Below, piece by piece: positions 16,141 to 24,505 of a stretch of DNA of 41,819 nucleotides. The translations under genes were made by a program, and so were the position numbers. Each line of letters starts with the position of its first letter. Within the stretch, counting starts at the first letter, position 1. Source of the stretch: Porphyromonadaceae bacterium UBA7087. Its GTDB lineage: Bacteria > Bacteroidota > Bacteroidia > Bacteroidales > Muribaculaceae. Below the pieces are notes generated by a model. The model saw only the letters and a program-made list of their open reading frames with translations, did not search any database and had not been told where the DNA came from. The DNA is taken from NCBI GenBank assembly GCA_002493515.1, contig DKYZ01000113.1, positions 1-41,819 of the forward strand, read 5' to 3'.

Positions 16141-17539
16141 GACACGGCATATACAGAAGGCGGCAAGACGCACTGAGAGGCGTCTGCGGGGAGCGCTCCG
16201 CCCCCTTGCGGCTCTCTGCATGATTATCTGCTGCCTGATAACGACGCTTCCGGCGCGCCCGCAAGACGCGCCGGAAACGCCGTCACACTCTCTCCAACCC
16301 ATTTCAGGCTCCCGGGGCGAAAGCGCGGAGCCGCTTACCGTAAGCGTCATCACCTGCTGGCCCGGAAAGGAGATCTACGAGCTCTATGGCCACGCCGCCA
16401 TACGCATCAGGGGCGAGAGATTCGACTCTGTGTGGAACTACGGCGTCTTCGACTTCCGGCAGCCCAATTTCGTCTACCGATTCGTGAAGGGGGAGACCGA
16501 CTACATGCTCGCCGGATACCCGTTCGAATGGTTCATGCCGGAATATGTGGACGGGGGCAGGAAAGTGGTGGAGCAGGTGCTCAACCTGACTCCCGGCGAG
16601 GCCCAGGAGCTGCGCCATATCCTGCAGAGGGAGTCATTGCCGCAGAACAGGCAGTACCGCTACAATTACGTAAAGGACAATTGCGCCACACGCATCCTCG
16701 ACCGTATCGACGACGCTTCAGAGAGCCATGCCGTCTATCCCGACAACGTGGCATTCGGCACCTTCCGCAACGGGATGCGTGCCTACGACGTCAACTACCC
16801 CTGGTATCAGTTCGGCATCGACATAGCCCTGGGCTCGGGCATCGACCGCCCCATAGGCTCACGCGAGGAGATGTTCATCCCCGTGGAGATGATGCAGAAA
16901 ATGGAGAGGGCTCGCTTCACCGACGGACGCCCCCTTGTCAAGGAGACAAAGATTCTCTATGCGGGGAGACCGGGGGCCACACTCGACGCGACTCCGTGGT
17001 GGCTTACCCCCATGACATGGTCGCTTGTGGCGCTCCTCGTATCCATTGCGATAGCTGTCTACGACGCCCGGCGCAGGCGCGTCAGCCGGTGGTGGTATAC
17101 ACTTTTCTTCTCACTTCTGGGCATCGCCGGATGCGTGGTGACGTTTCTGGTGTGCTTCTCAAGCCACGAGGCCACAAGCCCCAATTCCCTCTGGATCTGG
17201 CTCAACCCGCTGCAGCTCGTCATGGCCATCTGCGTATGGTGGCGCCTGACACGTCCTGCGGCTCTGGCAGTGGCCTGGTACAACATGGTGGTGATGACGG
17301 TGACACTCATTGCCTGGCCGCTGCAGAACCAAAGCGCCAATCCGGCGTTTTTCCCTTTGATGGGCTCAACGCTCATTCTCTCGGGGGCGTATGCAATAAT
17401 CTCCTCCGGGAAAAGTTATAATAATAGGAATGAACAGATTAGTCACATCCGTGCTGATAAGTCTGGTAGGACTAAACACCGTGATGCAGGCGCAGGCCCC
17501 AGGCGGCAGGCCAAAGCTCGTGGTAGGAATAGTCGTTGA
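16130..17539 (+). CDS. DUF4105 membrane protein with possibly frameshifted C-terminus
   Basis: Probable envelope hydrolase of unknown substrate. It starts at GTG 16130 inside asnS. An N-terminal signal anchor (about 23-42) is followed by a DUF4105 domain (about 68-290). His88 in YGHAAIRI and Cys185 in YVKDNCATR fit a permuted papain/NlpC-like pair. About four membrane segments follow (residues 295-430). The last ~35 residues (from SYNNRNEQ) are basic, and their codons overlap the next gene by 110 nt. A one-base insertion in the AAAA at 17411-17414 would instead give an immediate TAA TAA TAG. So the native end is probably near residue 430, and the tail looks like the product of a 1-nt deletion or a sequence error. 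Confidence 0.75.
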   Translation: MSSKTRHIQKAARRTERRLRGALRPLAALCMIICCLITTLPARPQDAPETPSHSLQPISGSRGESAEPLTVSVITCWPGKEIYELYGHAAIRIRGERFDSVWNYGVFDFRQPNFVYRFVKGETDYMLAGYPFEWFMPEYVDGGRKVVEQVLNLTPGEAQELRHILQRESLPQNRQYRYNYVKDNCATRILDRIDDASESHAVYPDNVAFGTFRNGMRAYDVNYPWYQFGIDIALGSGIDRPIGSREEMFIPVEMMQKMERARFTDGRPLVKETKILYAGRPGATLDATPWWLTPMTWSLVALLVSIAIAVYDARRRRVSRWWYTLFFSLLGIAGCVVTFLVCFSSHEATSPNSLWIWLNPLQLVMAICVWWRLTRPAALAVAWYNMVVMTVTLIAWPLQNQSANPAFFPLMGSTLILSGAYAIISSGKSYNNRNEQISHIRADKSGRTKHRDAGAGPRRQAKARGRNSR

Positions 17540-19016
17540 CCAGCTACGCACCGACTACATAGAATATCTTCAGAAGCTTTTTGGAGAAAACGGTTTCAAA
17601 AAGCTTATGCGCGACGGCGCCTACATGCGCGACGTCGATTTCGGCGTGCCACTGCTCGACAAGGCAAGCGGCACCGCAATGGTGTATACCGGCGCATATC
17701 CGGCCTTCAACGGCGTCCCCTCATCCTCATTCTACGATCCGGCAACCAAGAAGCGCCGTCCGGCCCTGCTTGACGACAAAAGCGTGGGCAACTATACCGA
17801 CGAGACCCTCTCGCCGAAGGGTCTCAGACTCTCCACCGTAAGCGACGAGCTTGCCGTGGAGGGAGCAGGCACAGGAGCCGTCTATTCAATCGCCACCGAC
17901 CCGCAGCAGGCCATAATAATGGCCGGCCATGCCGGAAACTCCGCTGTATGGCTCAACGAGAACAATGGGAAATGGGCCTCCACCACCTATTACCGCGAGA
18001 CTCCGGTGACGGTCAACAACCGCAATTACGGACGCTCCGTGGCCGAGCGCATCGACACGATGCAGTGGCGTCCTGTCCTCAACCCTCCCGCCTATCCGGG
18101 AACGCCGGCCCATAAACGCCAGACGGCATTCCGGCATTCCTTCCCGTCGTCCGACCGCAATCTCTTCCGCATGTTCAGCGCCACCCCCCTCGCCAACGAG
18201 GAGGTGACCGACATCGCGATCGACTATCTGCGCGACATGCGCCTGGGAAACCGGGGCGACGCCATCGACATGCTCAACATCGGCCTCACGGCCGCCCCTT
18301 ATAAATACGTCAACGACGGGGATTTCCGCACTGAGCTGGCCGACTCCTACCTGAGGCTCGACATGCAGCTCGGACGCCTCTTCGACGCCATCGACCGCTA
18401 CGTCGGGCTCGGCAACACGGTGATTTTCCTCACCGGTACCGGCTACTATGACGACGCGGTGATCGACGACCCGAAATACCGCATACCCACCGGCGATTTC
18501 TCATCACGCCGCGCCCTCTCCCTGCTGAACTCGTATTTCTGCGCGAAATACGGCAACGGCGACTATGTGGATGCCCTCTACGACGGACATCTGTATCTCG
18601 ACCACGCCAATATCGAGGCCAAGGACCTCGACCCCAGGAAGCTCGCAGACGAGAGCCGCGATTTCCTGTGCCGCATGAGCGGGGTACACACTGCCTACTC
18701 CACCGCCGACATTATCCAGGGCATCTCCCCTGAGCTGCAGGCGCTGCGCCGAAACATCGACCCGAAGACCGCGGGCGACGTTTATGTGGAGTTCGCCCCG
18801 GGATGGAATGTGGCGTATGACAACGACTATCCCGCCGACACGCAGGCAATGCGCACCGCCGCTACCCTGACGCCGGCCTTCATCATGGCTCCCGGGCTCG
18901 CTCCGCAGACAATCGGAGAGACCGTGGACGCAACGGCCCTGGCTCCGACCGTGAGCCGGGTGCTGCGGATACGCTCACCCAACGGGGCGCATGACAAACC
19001 TCTCGCCCTCGACTGA
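17430..19016 (+). CDS. Alkaline-phosphatase-superfamily protein, probably catalytically dead
   Basis: A 528-residue exported protein with a signal peptide (about 1-22, MQAQA) and a fold like the PafA/nucleotide pyrophosphatase family: VVGIVVDQLRTDYIEYL (31-47), MVYTG (84-88), ADSYLRLDMQLGRLFDAID (304-322) and TVIFLTGTG (330-338). The expected catalytic elements seem lost. The T-x-P-G-H-A nucleophile segment reads KASGTAM (78-84), the metal-binding D-x-x-x-H site before the YLRLD helix reads AAPYKY (288-293), and TxDHG reads TGTGY (335-339). Only the first metal Asp (Asp37) remains. It lies between a DUF4105 gene and secA in a plus-strand run. A structural or regulatory envelope role is possible. 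Fold call is good; loss of activity is inferred from motif comparison by eye. Confidence 0.75.
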   Translation: MNRLVTSVLISLVGLNTVMQAQAPGGRPKLVVGIVVDQLRTDYIEYLQKLFGENGFKKLMRDGAYMRDVDFGVPLLDKASGTAMVYTGAYPAFNGVPSSSFYDPATKKRRPALLDDKSVGNYTDETLSPKGLRLSTVSDELAVEGAGTGAVYSIATDPQQAIIMAGHAGNSAVWLNENNGKWASTTYYRETPVTVNNRNYGRSVAERIDTMQWRPVLNPPAYPGTPAHKRQTAFRHSFPSSDRNLFRMFSATPLANEEVTDIAIDYLRDMRLGNRGDAIDMLNIGLTAAPYKYVNDGDFRTELADSYLRLDMQLGRLFDAIDRYVGLGNTVIFLTGTGYYDDAVIDDPKYRIPTGDFSSRRALSLLNSYFCAKYGNGDYVDALYDGHLYLDHANIEAKDLDPRKLADESRDFLCRMSGVHTAYSTADIIQGISPELQALRRNIDPKTAGDVYVEFAPGWNVAYDNDYPADTQAMRTAATLTPAFIMAPGLAPQTIGETVDATALAPTVSRVLRIRSPNGAHDKPLALD

Positions 19017-19058
19017 CATAACCTCATATTCCAAATTAAAATAAAAGACAAGACCATA

Positions 19059-22000
19059 ATGGGTTTAAACAATATATTCAAGAAAATATTCGGCGACCAG
19101 AGCGAACGCGCGGTACGCCCCCTCTGGCAGAGACTGGCAAAGGAGATCAACCCCATCTCCGAGGAGATAAAGGGGATTTCCAACGACGAACTCCGCAAGC
19201 GCATCGACGTGATACGCGACTCCATACGCGGCGAGGCCAAGGAATACAAGGACCAGATGGCGCAGATACGCGCCGAGATCGAGACCCTCGACTACGACAA
19301 GCGTGAGCCGCTGTGGAAGAAAATCGACGACCTGCGCGACGAGTGCTTCAAGATGTATGCGCGCCGTCTCGACGAGGCCCTTCCCGAGGTGTTTGCCGTG
19401 GTCAAGGAGACCGCGCGCCGTTTCAAGGAGAACGAGCTTATAACAGTCACCGCCACGCAGTCTGACCGTGAGCTGGCTGCCGCCGGAAAGGATTTCGTCA
19501 GCATAGAAGACGACAAGGCCATTTACCGCAACTCCTGGGTGGCAGGCGGGAACACCATGACCTGGGATATGGTGCATTATGACGTCCAGCTCATCGGAGG
19601 CATGGTGCTCCACGGCATCATGAACGGCGACAAGGCATCCAACAACATCGCCGAGATGGCCACCGGTGAGGGAAAGACCCTCGTGGCCACACTGCCGGTG
19701 TTCCTCAACGCCCTGACGGGCGAGGGTGTCCATGTGGTGACCGTCAACGACTATCTCGCCAAGCGAGACTCGGAATGGATGGGTCCCCTCTACCAATTCC
19801 ACGGCCTGACTGTAGACTGCATCGACAAGACAGACCCCAACTCCGAGGAGCGCCGCAGGGCATACCAGTGTGACATCACGTTCGGCACAAACAACGAGTT
19901 CGGTTTCGATTACCTTCGTGACAACATGGCGACGATGACCGAAGACCTCGTGCAGCGTGACCAGCATTACTACGCCATAGTCGACGAGGTTGACTCCGTG
20001 CTTATCGACGACGCCCGTACGCCGCTCATCATCTCCGGCCCCGTGCCTAAGGGCGACGACCAGATGTTCAACGAGTTCAAGCCAAACGTGGAGAAGGTGG
20101 TTAACGCACAGCGCAAGCTCGCCCAGAGTCTTCTCATGGAGGCCAAGGAGAAGATTTCTGCCGCACAGAGCGGAGACCCTGAGAAGATTGCAAAATACGA
20201 TACCCGCGAGGATAAGAAGAAACCCCTCTCAGCCGACCAGCTGCTTGAGGACGGCGGTCTCGCCCTTTTCCGCGTCTATAAGGCGCTTCCCAAACACGGG
20301 CCGCTTATCCGCTACCTCAGCGAGGAGGGCATCAAGCAGATTCTGCTCAAGGTGGAGGCCAAATACATGGCCGACAACAACCGCGAGATGCCAAAGGCCG
20401 TGGAGCCACTTTATTTCGTAATCGACGAGAAGAACCACAGCATCGAGCTCACCGACAAGGGTATCGAAGTGCTGACAGGCACCACACAGGACCCTGAGTT
20501 CTTCATCCTGCCCGACATAGCCGCCCAGCTTTCGGCCATCGACAACGAGGAGGGCACTCCCGAGGAACACCGCCAGAAGAAAGATGAGCTGCTCCAGAAC
20601 TATTCCGTGAAGGCAGAGCGAGTGCACACCGTCAACCAGCTTCTCAAGGCCTACACCCTCTTCGACAAGGATGTGGAATACGTGATTGACGACAACAAGG
20701 TGAAGATTGTCGACGAGCAGACAGGACGTATCATGGAGGGACGCCGCTACAGCGACGGCCTTCACCAGGCCATCGAGGCCAAGGAGGGTGTCAAGGTCGA
20801 GGCCGCCACACAGACCTACGCCACGATTACCCTTCAGAATTACTTCCGAATGTACCGCAAGCTGGCCGGTATGACCGGTACGGCAATGACAGAGGCCGGC
20901 GAGTTCTATGATATCTACAAACTGGAGGTGGTGGAGATTCCCACCAACCGTCCCGTGATACGAAATGACCAGAACGACCGCGTATACCGCACCAAGAAGG
21001 AGAAATACGCCGCCGTGATCCAGGAAGTCGTGGATATGGTCAACCAGGGACGTCCCGTGCTTGTCGGCACGACGTCGGTGGAGATTTCCGAGCTTCTGTC
21101 GAAGATGCTCCAGCTGCGTAAGATACCCCACCAGGTGCTCAATGCCAAATTCCACCAGAAAGAGGCCGAGATTGTGGCCCAGGCTGGAAAGAAAGGCACT
21201 GTGACCATAGCCACCAACATGGCCGGACGAGGCACCGACATCAAGCTCACCGACGAGGTGAAGCAGGCCGGCGGTCTCGCCATCATAGGAACGGAGCGTC
21301 ATGAGTCACGCCGCGTCGACCGCCAGCTGCGTGGCCGCGCCGGACGTCAGGGCGACCCCGGAAGCTCTGTGTTCTTTGTCAGCTTCGAAGACACCGTGAT
21401 GCGTCTGTTCGCCAACGAGCGTATCGTCAAGACACTCGACCGCCTCGGATTCCAGGAGGGCGACATGATCGAGTCGAAGATGGTGACGCGCTCCATAGAG
21501 AACGCCCAGAAACGCGTTGAGGAGAACAACTTCGGTATCCGCAAGCGCCTCGTGGAATATGACGATGTGATGAACGCCCAGCGAAAGGGTGTCTACGGAC
21601 GCCGCCAGAACGCCCTCAAGGGGGAGAGGATCGGCACCGACATAGCCAATATGATTTACGAGACGTCGCAGAATCTCGTCAACGACCGCAATATCGTCGG
21701 ATACACTGAACTGAGCGAGAAGGTCTACAAGACTCTTTCCATCGAGCTTCCCTTCACCGAGGAGGAGTTCAACAAGCTTGATTCATCCGAGCTCACCGAC
21801 CGTCTCGCCGAGAGCGCGATGCAGACTTTCGTGAGGAACAAGGAGAAGATGGCGCAGACGGCTATGCCCTACATCAAGGAGTTTGTCGAGGAGAAAGGCG
21901 CCAAAGGAATGGTGGGTGTCCCCGTGACCGACGGACGCCGTATGTTCAACATCCGCTGCGACATCGAGGAGGCCTACAACAACAACTGCATGCCTCTGAC

Positions 22001-22565
22001 CAAGTCATGGGAGAAGGCTGTGCTTCTGTCGTCGATCGACAAGGCCTGGCAGGAGCAGCTGCGCGAGATGGATGAGCTGCGCAAATCGGTGCAGAACGCA
22101 TCTTACGAGCAGAAAGACCCGCTCGTAATCTACAAGCTTGAGGCATACGAGCTCTGGAAGAATATGCTCAACGACATGAACTCCAAGTCAGTGTCGACCC
22201 TGATGCGCGGCAAGCTTGCCGTTCCTGACTATGAGGAGGCCAAAGCAGCGGAGGAGCGTATGCGTGCCGAGCAGGAGGCCCGTCGCGCCGAGGCCGCACA
22301 GCGTCAGCAGATGCAGGCTCGCCAGCAGCAGCATTTCGCCAACAATGTCTCCACAACCTGGAGCAACAACTACGCGAGCTATTCCGCCACTACCGACACG
22401 TATCCCGGGGAGTCGGCACAGCGTCAGGCAGCGATGAATACCAACCGCGGCGAGACCAAACAGCGTCAGCCGGTAAAGAACACCTCTCCCAAGGTAGGAC
22501 GCAACGATCCGTGCCCCTGCGGCAGCGGCAAGAAATACAAGAACTGCCACGGCCGCAACGCGTGA
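19059..22565 (+). CDS. secA: Preprotein translocase ATPase SecA
   Basis: Drives protein export through SecYEG. The 1168 residues include the Walker A segment ATGEGKTLV (about 201-209), DEVDSVLIDDARTPLIISGP with the Walker B-like DEVD at 309-312, TNMAGRGTDIKL and the helicase motif ESRRVDRQLRGRAGRQGDPG. A C-terminal zinc-binding tail has CPCGSGKKYKNCH (Cys1152, Cys1154, Cys1163, His1164). It is longer than the Escherichia coli protein (901), mainly through insertions around 340-470 and a Q/R/A-rich linker (about 1060-1140), as usual in Bacteroidetes. The ATG at 19059 follows the phosphatase-like gene by 42 nt. It ends the plus-strand run; an operon-end repeat and a hairpin follow. Confidence 0.97.
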   Translation: MGLNNIFKKIFGDQSERAVRPLWQRLAKEINPISEEIKGISNDELRKRIDVIRDSIRGEAKEYKDQMAQIRAEIETLDYDKREPLWKKIDDLRDECFKMYARRLDEALPEVFAVVKETARRFKENELITVTATQSDRELAAAGKDFVSIEDDKAIYRNSWVAGGNTMTWDMVHYDVQLIGGMVLHGIMNGDKASNNIAEMATGEGKTLVATLPVFLNALTGEGVHVVTVNDYLAKRDSEWMGPLYQFHGLTVDCIDKTDPNSEERRRAYQCDITFGTNNEFGFDYLRDNMATMTEDLVQRDQHYYAIVDEVDSVLIDDARTPLIISGPVPKGDDQMFNEFKPNVEKVVNAQRKLAQSLLMEAKEKISAAQSGDPEKIAKYDTREDKKKPLSADQLLEDGGLALFRVYKALPKHGPLIRYLSEEGIKQILLKVEAKYMADNNREMPKAVEPLYFVIDEKNHSIELTDKGIEVLTGTTQDPEFFILPDIAAQLSAIDNEEGTPEEHRQKKDELLQNYSVKAERVHTVNQLLKAYTLFDKDVEYVIDDNKVKIVDEQTGRIMEGRRYSDGLHQAIEAKEGVKVEAATQTYATITLQNYFRMYRKLAGMTGTAMTEAGEFYDIYKLEVVEIPTNRPVIRNDQNDRVYRTKKEKYAAVIQEVVDMVNQGRPVLVGTTSVEISELLSKMLQLRKIPHQVLNAKFHQKEAEIVAQAGKKGTVTIATNMAGRGTDIKLTDEVKQAGGLAIIGTERHESRRVDRQLRGRAGRQGDPGSSVFFVSFEDTVMRLFANERIVKTLDRLGFQEGDMIESKMVTRSIENAQKRVEENNFGIRKRLVEYDDVMNAQRKGVYGRRQNALKGERIGTDIANMIYETSQNLVNDRNIVGYTELSEKVYKTLSIELPFTEEEFNKLDSSELTDRLAESAMQTFVRNKEKMAQTAMPYIKEFVEEKGAKGMVGVPVTDGRRMFNIRCDIEEAYNNNCMPLTKSWEKAVLLSSIDKAWQEQLREMDELRKSVQNASYEQKDPLVIYKLEAYELWKNMLNDMNSKSVSTLMRGKLAVPDYEEAKAAEERMRAEQEARRAEAAQRQQMQARQQQHFANNVSTTWSNNYASYSATTDTYPGESAQRQAAMNTNRGETKQRQPVKNTSPKVGRNDPCPCGSGKKYKNCHGRNA

Positions 22566-22611
22566 CCAACGATAAACGACAAGCTATTAGCTATTAACGA
22601 TTAGTGATAAG
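22566..22611 (+). repeat. Operon-end repeat copy after secA
   Basis: Starting directly after the TGA at 22563-22565, the sequence contains GATAAACGACAAG, CTATTAGCTATTAA and CGATTAGTGATAAG, related to the unit at 1-60 in the same orientation relative to its gene. Confidence 0.6.
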
Positions 22612-22615
22612 AACC

Positions 22616-22656
22616 GCCCCTTCCCCGGAAACCCGATTTAATTCCGGAGAAGGGGC
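22616..22656 (+). terminator. Hairpin, possible secA terminator
   Basis: A 15-bp stem with one mismatch pairs 22616-22630 with 22642-22656 around an 11-nt loop. The plus-strand tail AATTTC lacks a proper T-run, so terminator strength is uncertain. Its position at the end of the long plus-strand run supports a 3'-end role. Confidence 0.5.
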
Positions 22657-22679
22657 AATTTCAAAAAAAGTGGCTGTCT

Positions 22680-22711
22680 TTTGGTTTGTAACTAAATTTC
22701 AGTTACCTTTG
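22680..22711 (+). promoter_or_regulatory. Promoter of hicAB
   Basis: TTTG (22680-22683), 20-nt spacer, TACCTTTG (22704-22711). Predicted start near 22718 leaves a leader of only about 11 nt before the hicA ATG. Confidence 0.8.
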
Positions 22712-22728
22712 CGCCATAGTTAACGAAT

Positions 22729-22980
22729 ATGGGAACAAGAGAAAAACTTATAGAGCGTTTCAAGACACAGCCAAGTGACTTCACCTGGAATGAGCTTGTA
22801 CGGCTGTTTGCCGCCTTTGGATATGAAATCGGCAACAAAGGCAAGACAAGCGGATCAAGGGTTATTTTCAAGAAAGGAGAAAGTGCCTATACGGCTCACA
22901 AGCCCCATCCTGACAGCATTATCAAGCCATATGTGATGAAACAGGTATTGGAATTTTTCAAAAACAACAAACTGATATGA
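22729..22980 (+). CDS. hicA: HicA-family toxin (mRNA interferase-like)
   Basis: Small (83-residue) double-stranded-RNA-binding-like toxin expected to cleave mRNA and block translation until bound by HicB. Visible family features are the start REKLIERF, the alpha-beta core FAAFGYEIGNKGKTSGSRVIFKK, and the HKPHP motif (57-61) before the last helix. The His of the classic GSHH motif is Arg44 here (SGSRV), a variant seen in the HKPHP-type subgroup, so the catalytic residue is uncertain. Its stop overlaps the hicB start (ATGA, 22977-22980). Base composition is less GC-rich than the neighbours, which suggests an acquired module. Confidence 0.88.
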   Translation: MGTREKLIERFKTQPSDFTWNELVRLFAAFGYEIGNKGKTSGSRVIFKKGESAYTAHKPHPDSIIKPYVMKQVLEFFKNNKLI

Positions 22981-23321
22981 ACACAATGAACTATAAAGGC
23001 TACATCGGTAGCATCGAGGTGAGCGAAGAAGACAATTGCCTTTTTGGAAAAGTGCTTGCTCTTCCCCATGACACTATGATTACCTATGAAGGCAATACAG
23101 TTGCCGAACTCCGGGAAGACTTCCATGGAGCGGTTGATGATTATCTCGCCCATTGTGAGGCAGAGGGAATAGAACCTCGCAAAAGCTATTCAGGCGCCTT
23201 GAATGTCCGGATATCCCCGGAAACCCACAGTAAAGTGGCGTTACTCGCAAAACAAGCCGGAATATCAATAAACGCCTTTATACGCAATGCGGTCGAAAAG
23301 CAGATAGCTGCCATGCTATAA
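22977..23321 (+). CDS. hicB: HicB-family antitoxin
   Basis: A 114-residue antitoxin. The N-terminal HicB domain (about 4-65: YKGYIGSIEVSEEDNCLFGKV, YEGNTVAELREDF) neutralises the toxin. A C-terminal ribbon-helix-helix segment (about 75-112: LNVRISPETHSKVALLAKQ, SINAFIRNAVEKQI) would bind the hicAB promoter for autoregulation. Translation is coupled to hicA by the ATGA overlap; an in-frame ATG three codons later is an alternative start. The pair has its own promoter directly upstream. The order toxin then antitoxin is normal for HicAB. Confidence 0.9.
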   Translation: MNTMNYKGYIGSIEVSEEDNCLFGKVLALPHDTMITYEGNTVAELREDFHGAVDDYLAHCEAEGIEPRKSYSGALNVRISPETHSKVALLAKQAGISINAFIRNAVEKQIAAML

Positions 23322-23351
23322 CCATCTGTTTTTAAATATAATAAAACAACA

Positions 23352-23390
23352 AAATCGCCAATAACCAATTTTATTGATTATTAGCGATTT
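23352..23390 (-). terminator. Probable terminator of tRNA-Gly
   Basis: A 13-bp stem with one mismatch pairs 23352-23364 with 23378-23390, 10 nt past the tRNA 3' end. On the minus strand the stem runs into a T-rich stretch (TTTTGTTGTTTTATT). On the plus strand it could also end hicAB, with a poorer tail. Confidence 0.6.
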
Positions 23391-23399
23391 AAATATCGA

Positions 23400-23471
23400 G
23401 CGGTAAACGAGACTCGAACTCGCGACCCTCAGCTTGGGAAGCTGATGCTCTACCAACTGAGCTATTACCGC
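23400..23471 (-). tRNA. tRNA-Gly (anticodon CCC)
   Basis: Reading the minus strand, the 72-nt cloverleaf closes fully. The acceptor stem GCGGTAA pairs with TTACCGC. The D arm is GCTCAGTTGGTAGAGC. The anticodon stem TCAGC/GCTGA holds loop TTCCCAA (anticodon CCC, reading GGG). The T arm is GCGAG-TTCGAGT-CTCGT. CCA is not encoded. A consensus promoter lies just upstream. Confidence 0.95.
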
Positions 23472-23483
23472 GTTTTCACGCCA

Positions 23484-23514
23484 CAAAGTTAGTATTTTCA
23501 TCCGGATTCACAAA
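23484..23514 (-). promoter_or_regulatory. Promoter of tRNA-Gly
   Basis: Minus strand TTTG (23511-23514), 19-nt spacer, TAACTTTG (23484-23491), ending 12 nt before the mature tRNA 5' end. Confidence 0.8.
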
Positions 23515-23530
23515 ATATTTTCCTCCCTAA

Positions 23531-23562
23531 TTTCAATCATAGGGATTTTTCTTGTAATTTTG
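23531..23562 (+). promoter_or_regulatory. Promoter of the GYF_2 gene
   Basis: TTTC (23531-23534, one mismatch to TTTG), 20-nt spacer, TAATTTTG (23555-23562). Leader about 43 nt. Confidence 0.65.
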
Positions 23563-23611
23563 CACATTATTCCCCCCGACAGGACGGAAGATAACATTTA
23601 AAACGCAAGCC

Positions 23612-24472
23612 ATGCAGCAGAACTATTATTACATCGTGGTGGACGGACGCTCGGAAGGTCCTTTCCCCAAGGATATCCTGAAGCTCAAGAACCTTAAGCC
23701 GGACTCTCTCGTCTGGGCACAGGGTATGCCGGAATGGAAACGTGCCGCCGAGATAGCCGAACTCGCCGATCTGTTCATCCCCACCCCCGGAGCATACACC
23801 ACAGAAGAGATACATATCGAGACAGAGCCACAGGTATGGTTCGCCATCATCAACGGCAACCGTCTCGGTCCCTCCACAATAGATGAACTAATCAACATGG
23901 GGCTCACTCCATCCACACCGGTATGGAAAGAGGGGATGCCAGACTGGTATGAGACATCCACGCAGCCCGAAATAATGAGGCGTCTTGATGCCCGAAACAG
24001 CAATGGAGCCTCAAACCCCTACTTCACCTCCTCAGGAGCCACGAAAACAACCTACAACCCATATGCCAACACCTCCAACAAATACGGAATCAACGACACA
24101 TACGGCACCCGGGACGGCTACAACACGAATCAATACGGGTCGCAGAATCAATACAGCGACAGAAACCCCTACAACGGCGGCGGAAACATACCCCCGCAGT
24201 TCCCACAAGGCTACACCAACTGGCTCCCCTGGGCAATCGTGGCCACTGTGGCCGGCGCATTGCTCAATTGCCTCGGAATGATTCTGGGAATCATAGCCAT
24301 CGTTCAGGCCAACAAGGCCAACAACCTGATGCAGCAGGGATTCCCGGAACAGAGCGCCTCAAGCAACAGTTCTGCCAAGGTGCTTTGCATCATATCTTTC
24401 GTGCTCTCCGGACTTGGACTGGCAGCCATGGGATGGCTTTTTACCACCGGTTTCTTCTCCGCTTTCCTCTGA
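23612..24472 (+). CDS. Membrane protein with two GYF_2 domains and a C-terminal DUF4190/CD225-like region
   Basis: A 286-residue protein. Two GYF_2 domains lie at about 4-52 and 70-120, each with the pattern (Y/F)xxxxGxxxGPxxxxEL...VWxxGMPxW (WAQGMPEW, WKEGMPDW). A low-complexity linker rich in N, T, Y, P and G follows (about 130-195). Two membrane segments (about 203-230 and 253-282) close the protein: WAIVATVAGALLNCLGMILGI and VLCIISFVLSGLGLAAMG. GYF_2 domains are presumed to bind proline-rich peptides; role unknown. The next gene is a shorter paralogue 33 nt downstream. Confidence 0.8.
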   Translation: MQQNYYYIVVDGRSEGPFPKDILKLKNLKPDSLVWAQGMPEWKRAAEIAELADLFIPTPGAYTTEEIHIETEPQVWFAIINGNRLGPSTIDELINMGLTPSTPVWKEGMPDWYETSTQPEIMRRLDARNSNGASNPYFTSSGATKTTYNPYANTSNKYGINDTYGTRDGYNTNQYGSQNQYSDRNPYNGGGNIPPQFPQGYTNWLPWAIVATVAGALLNCLGMILGIIAIVQANKANNLMQQGFPEQSASSNSSAKVLCIISFVLSGLGLAAMGWLFTTGFFSAFL

Positions 24473-24505
24473 CCCCTATCCTGATACTTTCATAACCTAC
24501 GCATA

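Noticed and set aside
15478..16353. 291-codon minus-strand open frame
   Set aside because: Lies antisense to asnS and the DUF4105 gene, both with clear family motifs; a product of high GC codon bias.
17430..17539. Programmed ribosomal frameshift between DUF4105 and the phosphatase-like gene
   Set aside because: GGG AAA AGT is not in the frame of a classical X XXY YYZ slippery heptamer; a 1-nt indel is more likely.
20229..21302. 357-codon minus-strand open frame within secA
   Set aside because: Antisense to conserved SecA sequence; no recognisable domain.
23352..23471. Attachment site of an integrated element at tRNA-Gly
   Set aside because: No integrase gene and no direct repeat of the tRNA 3' end was seen in the window.
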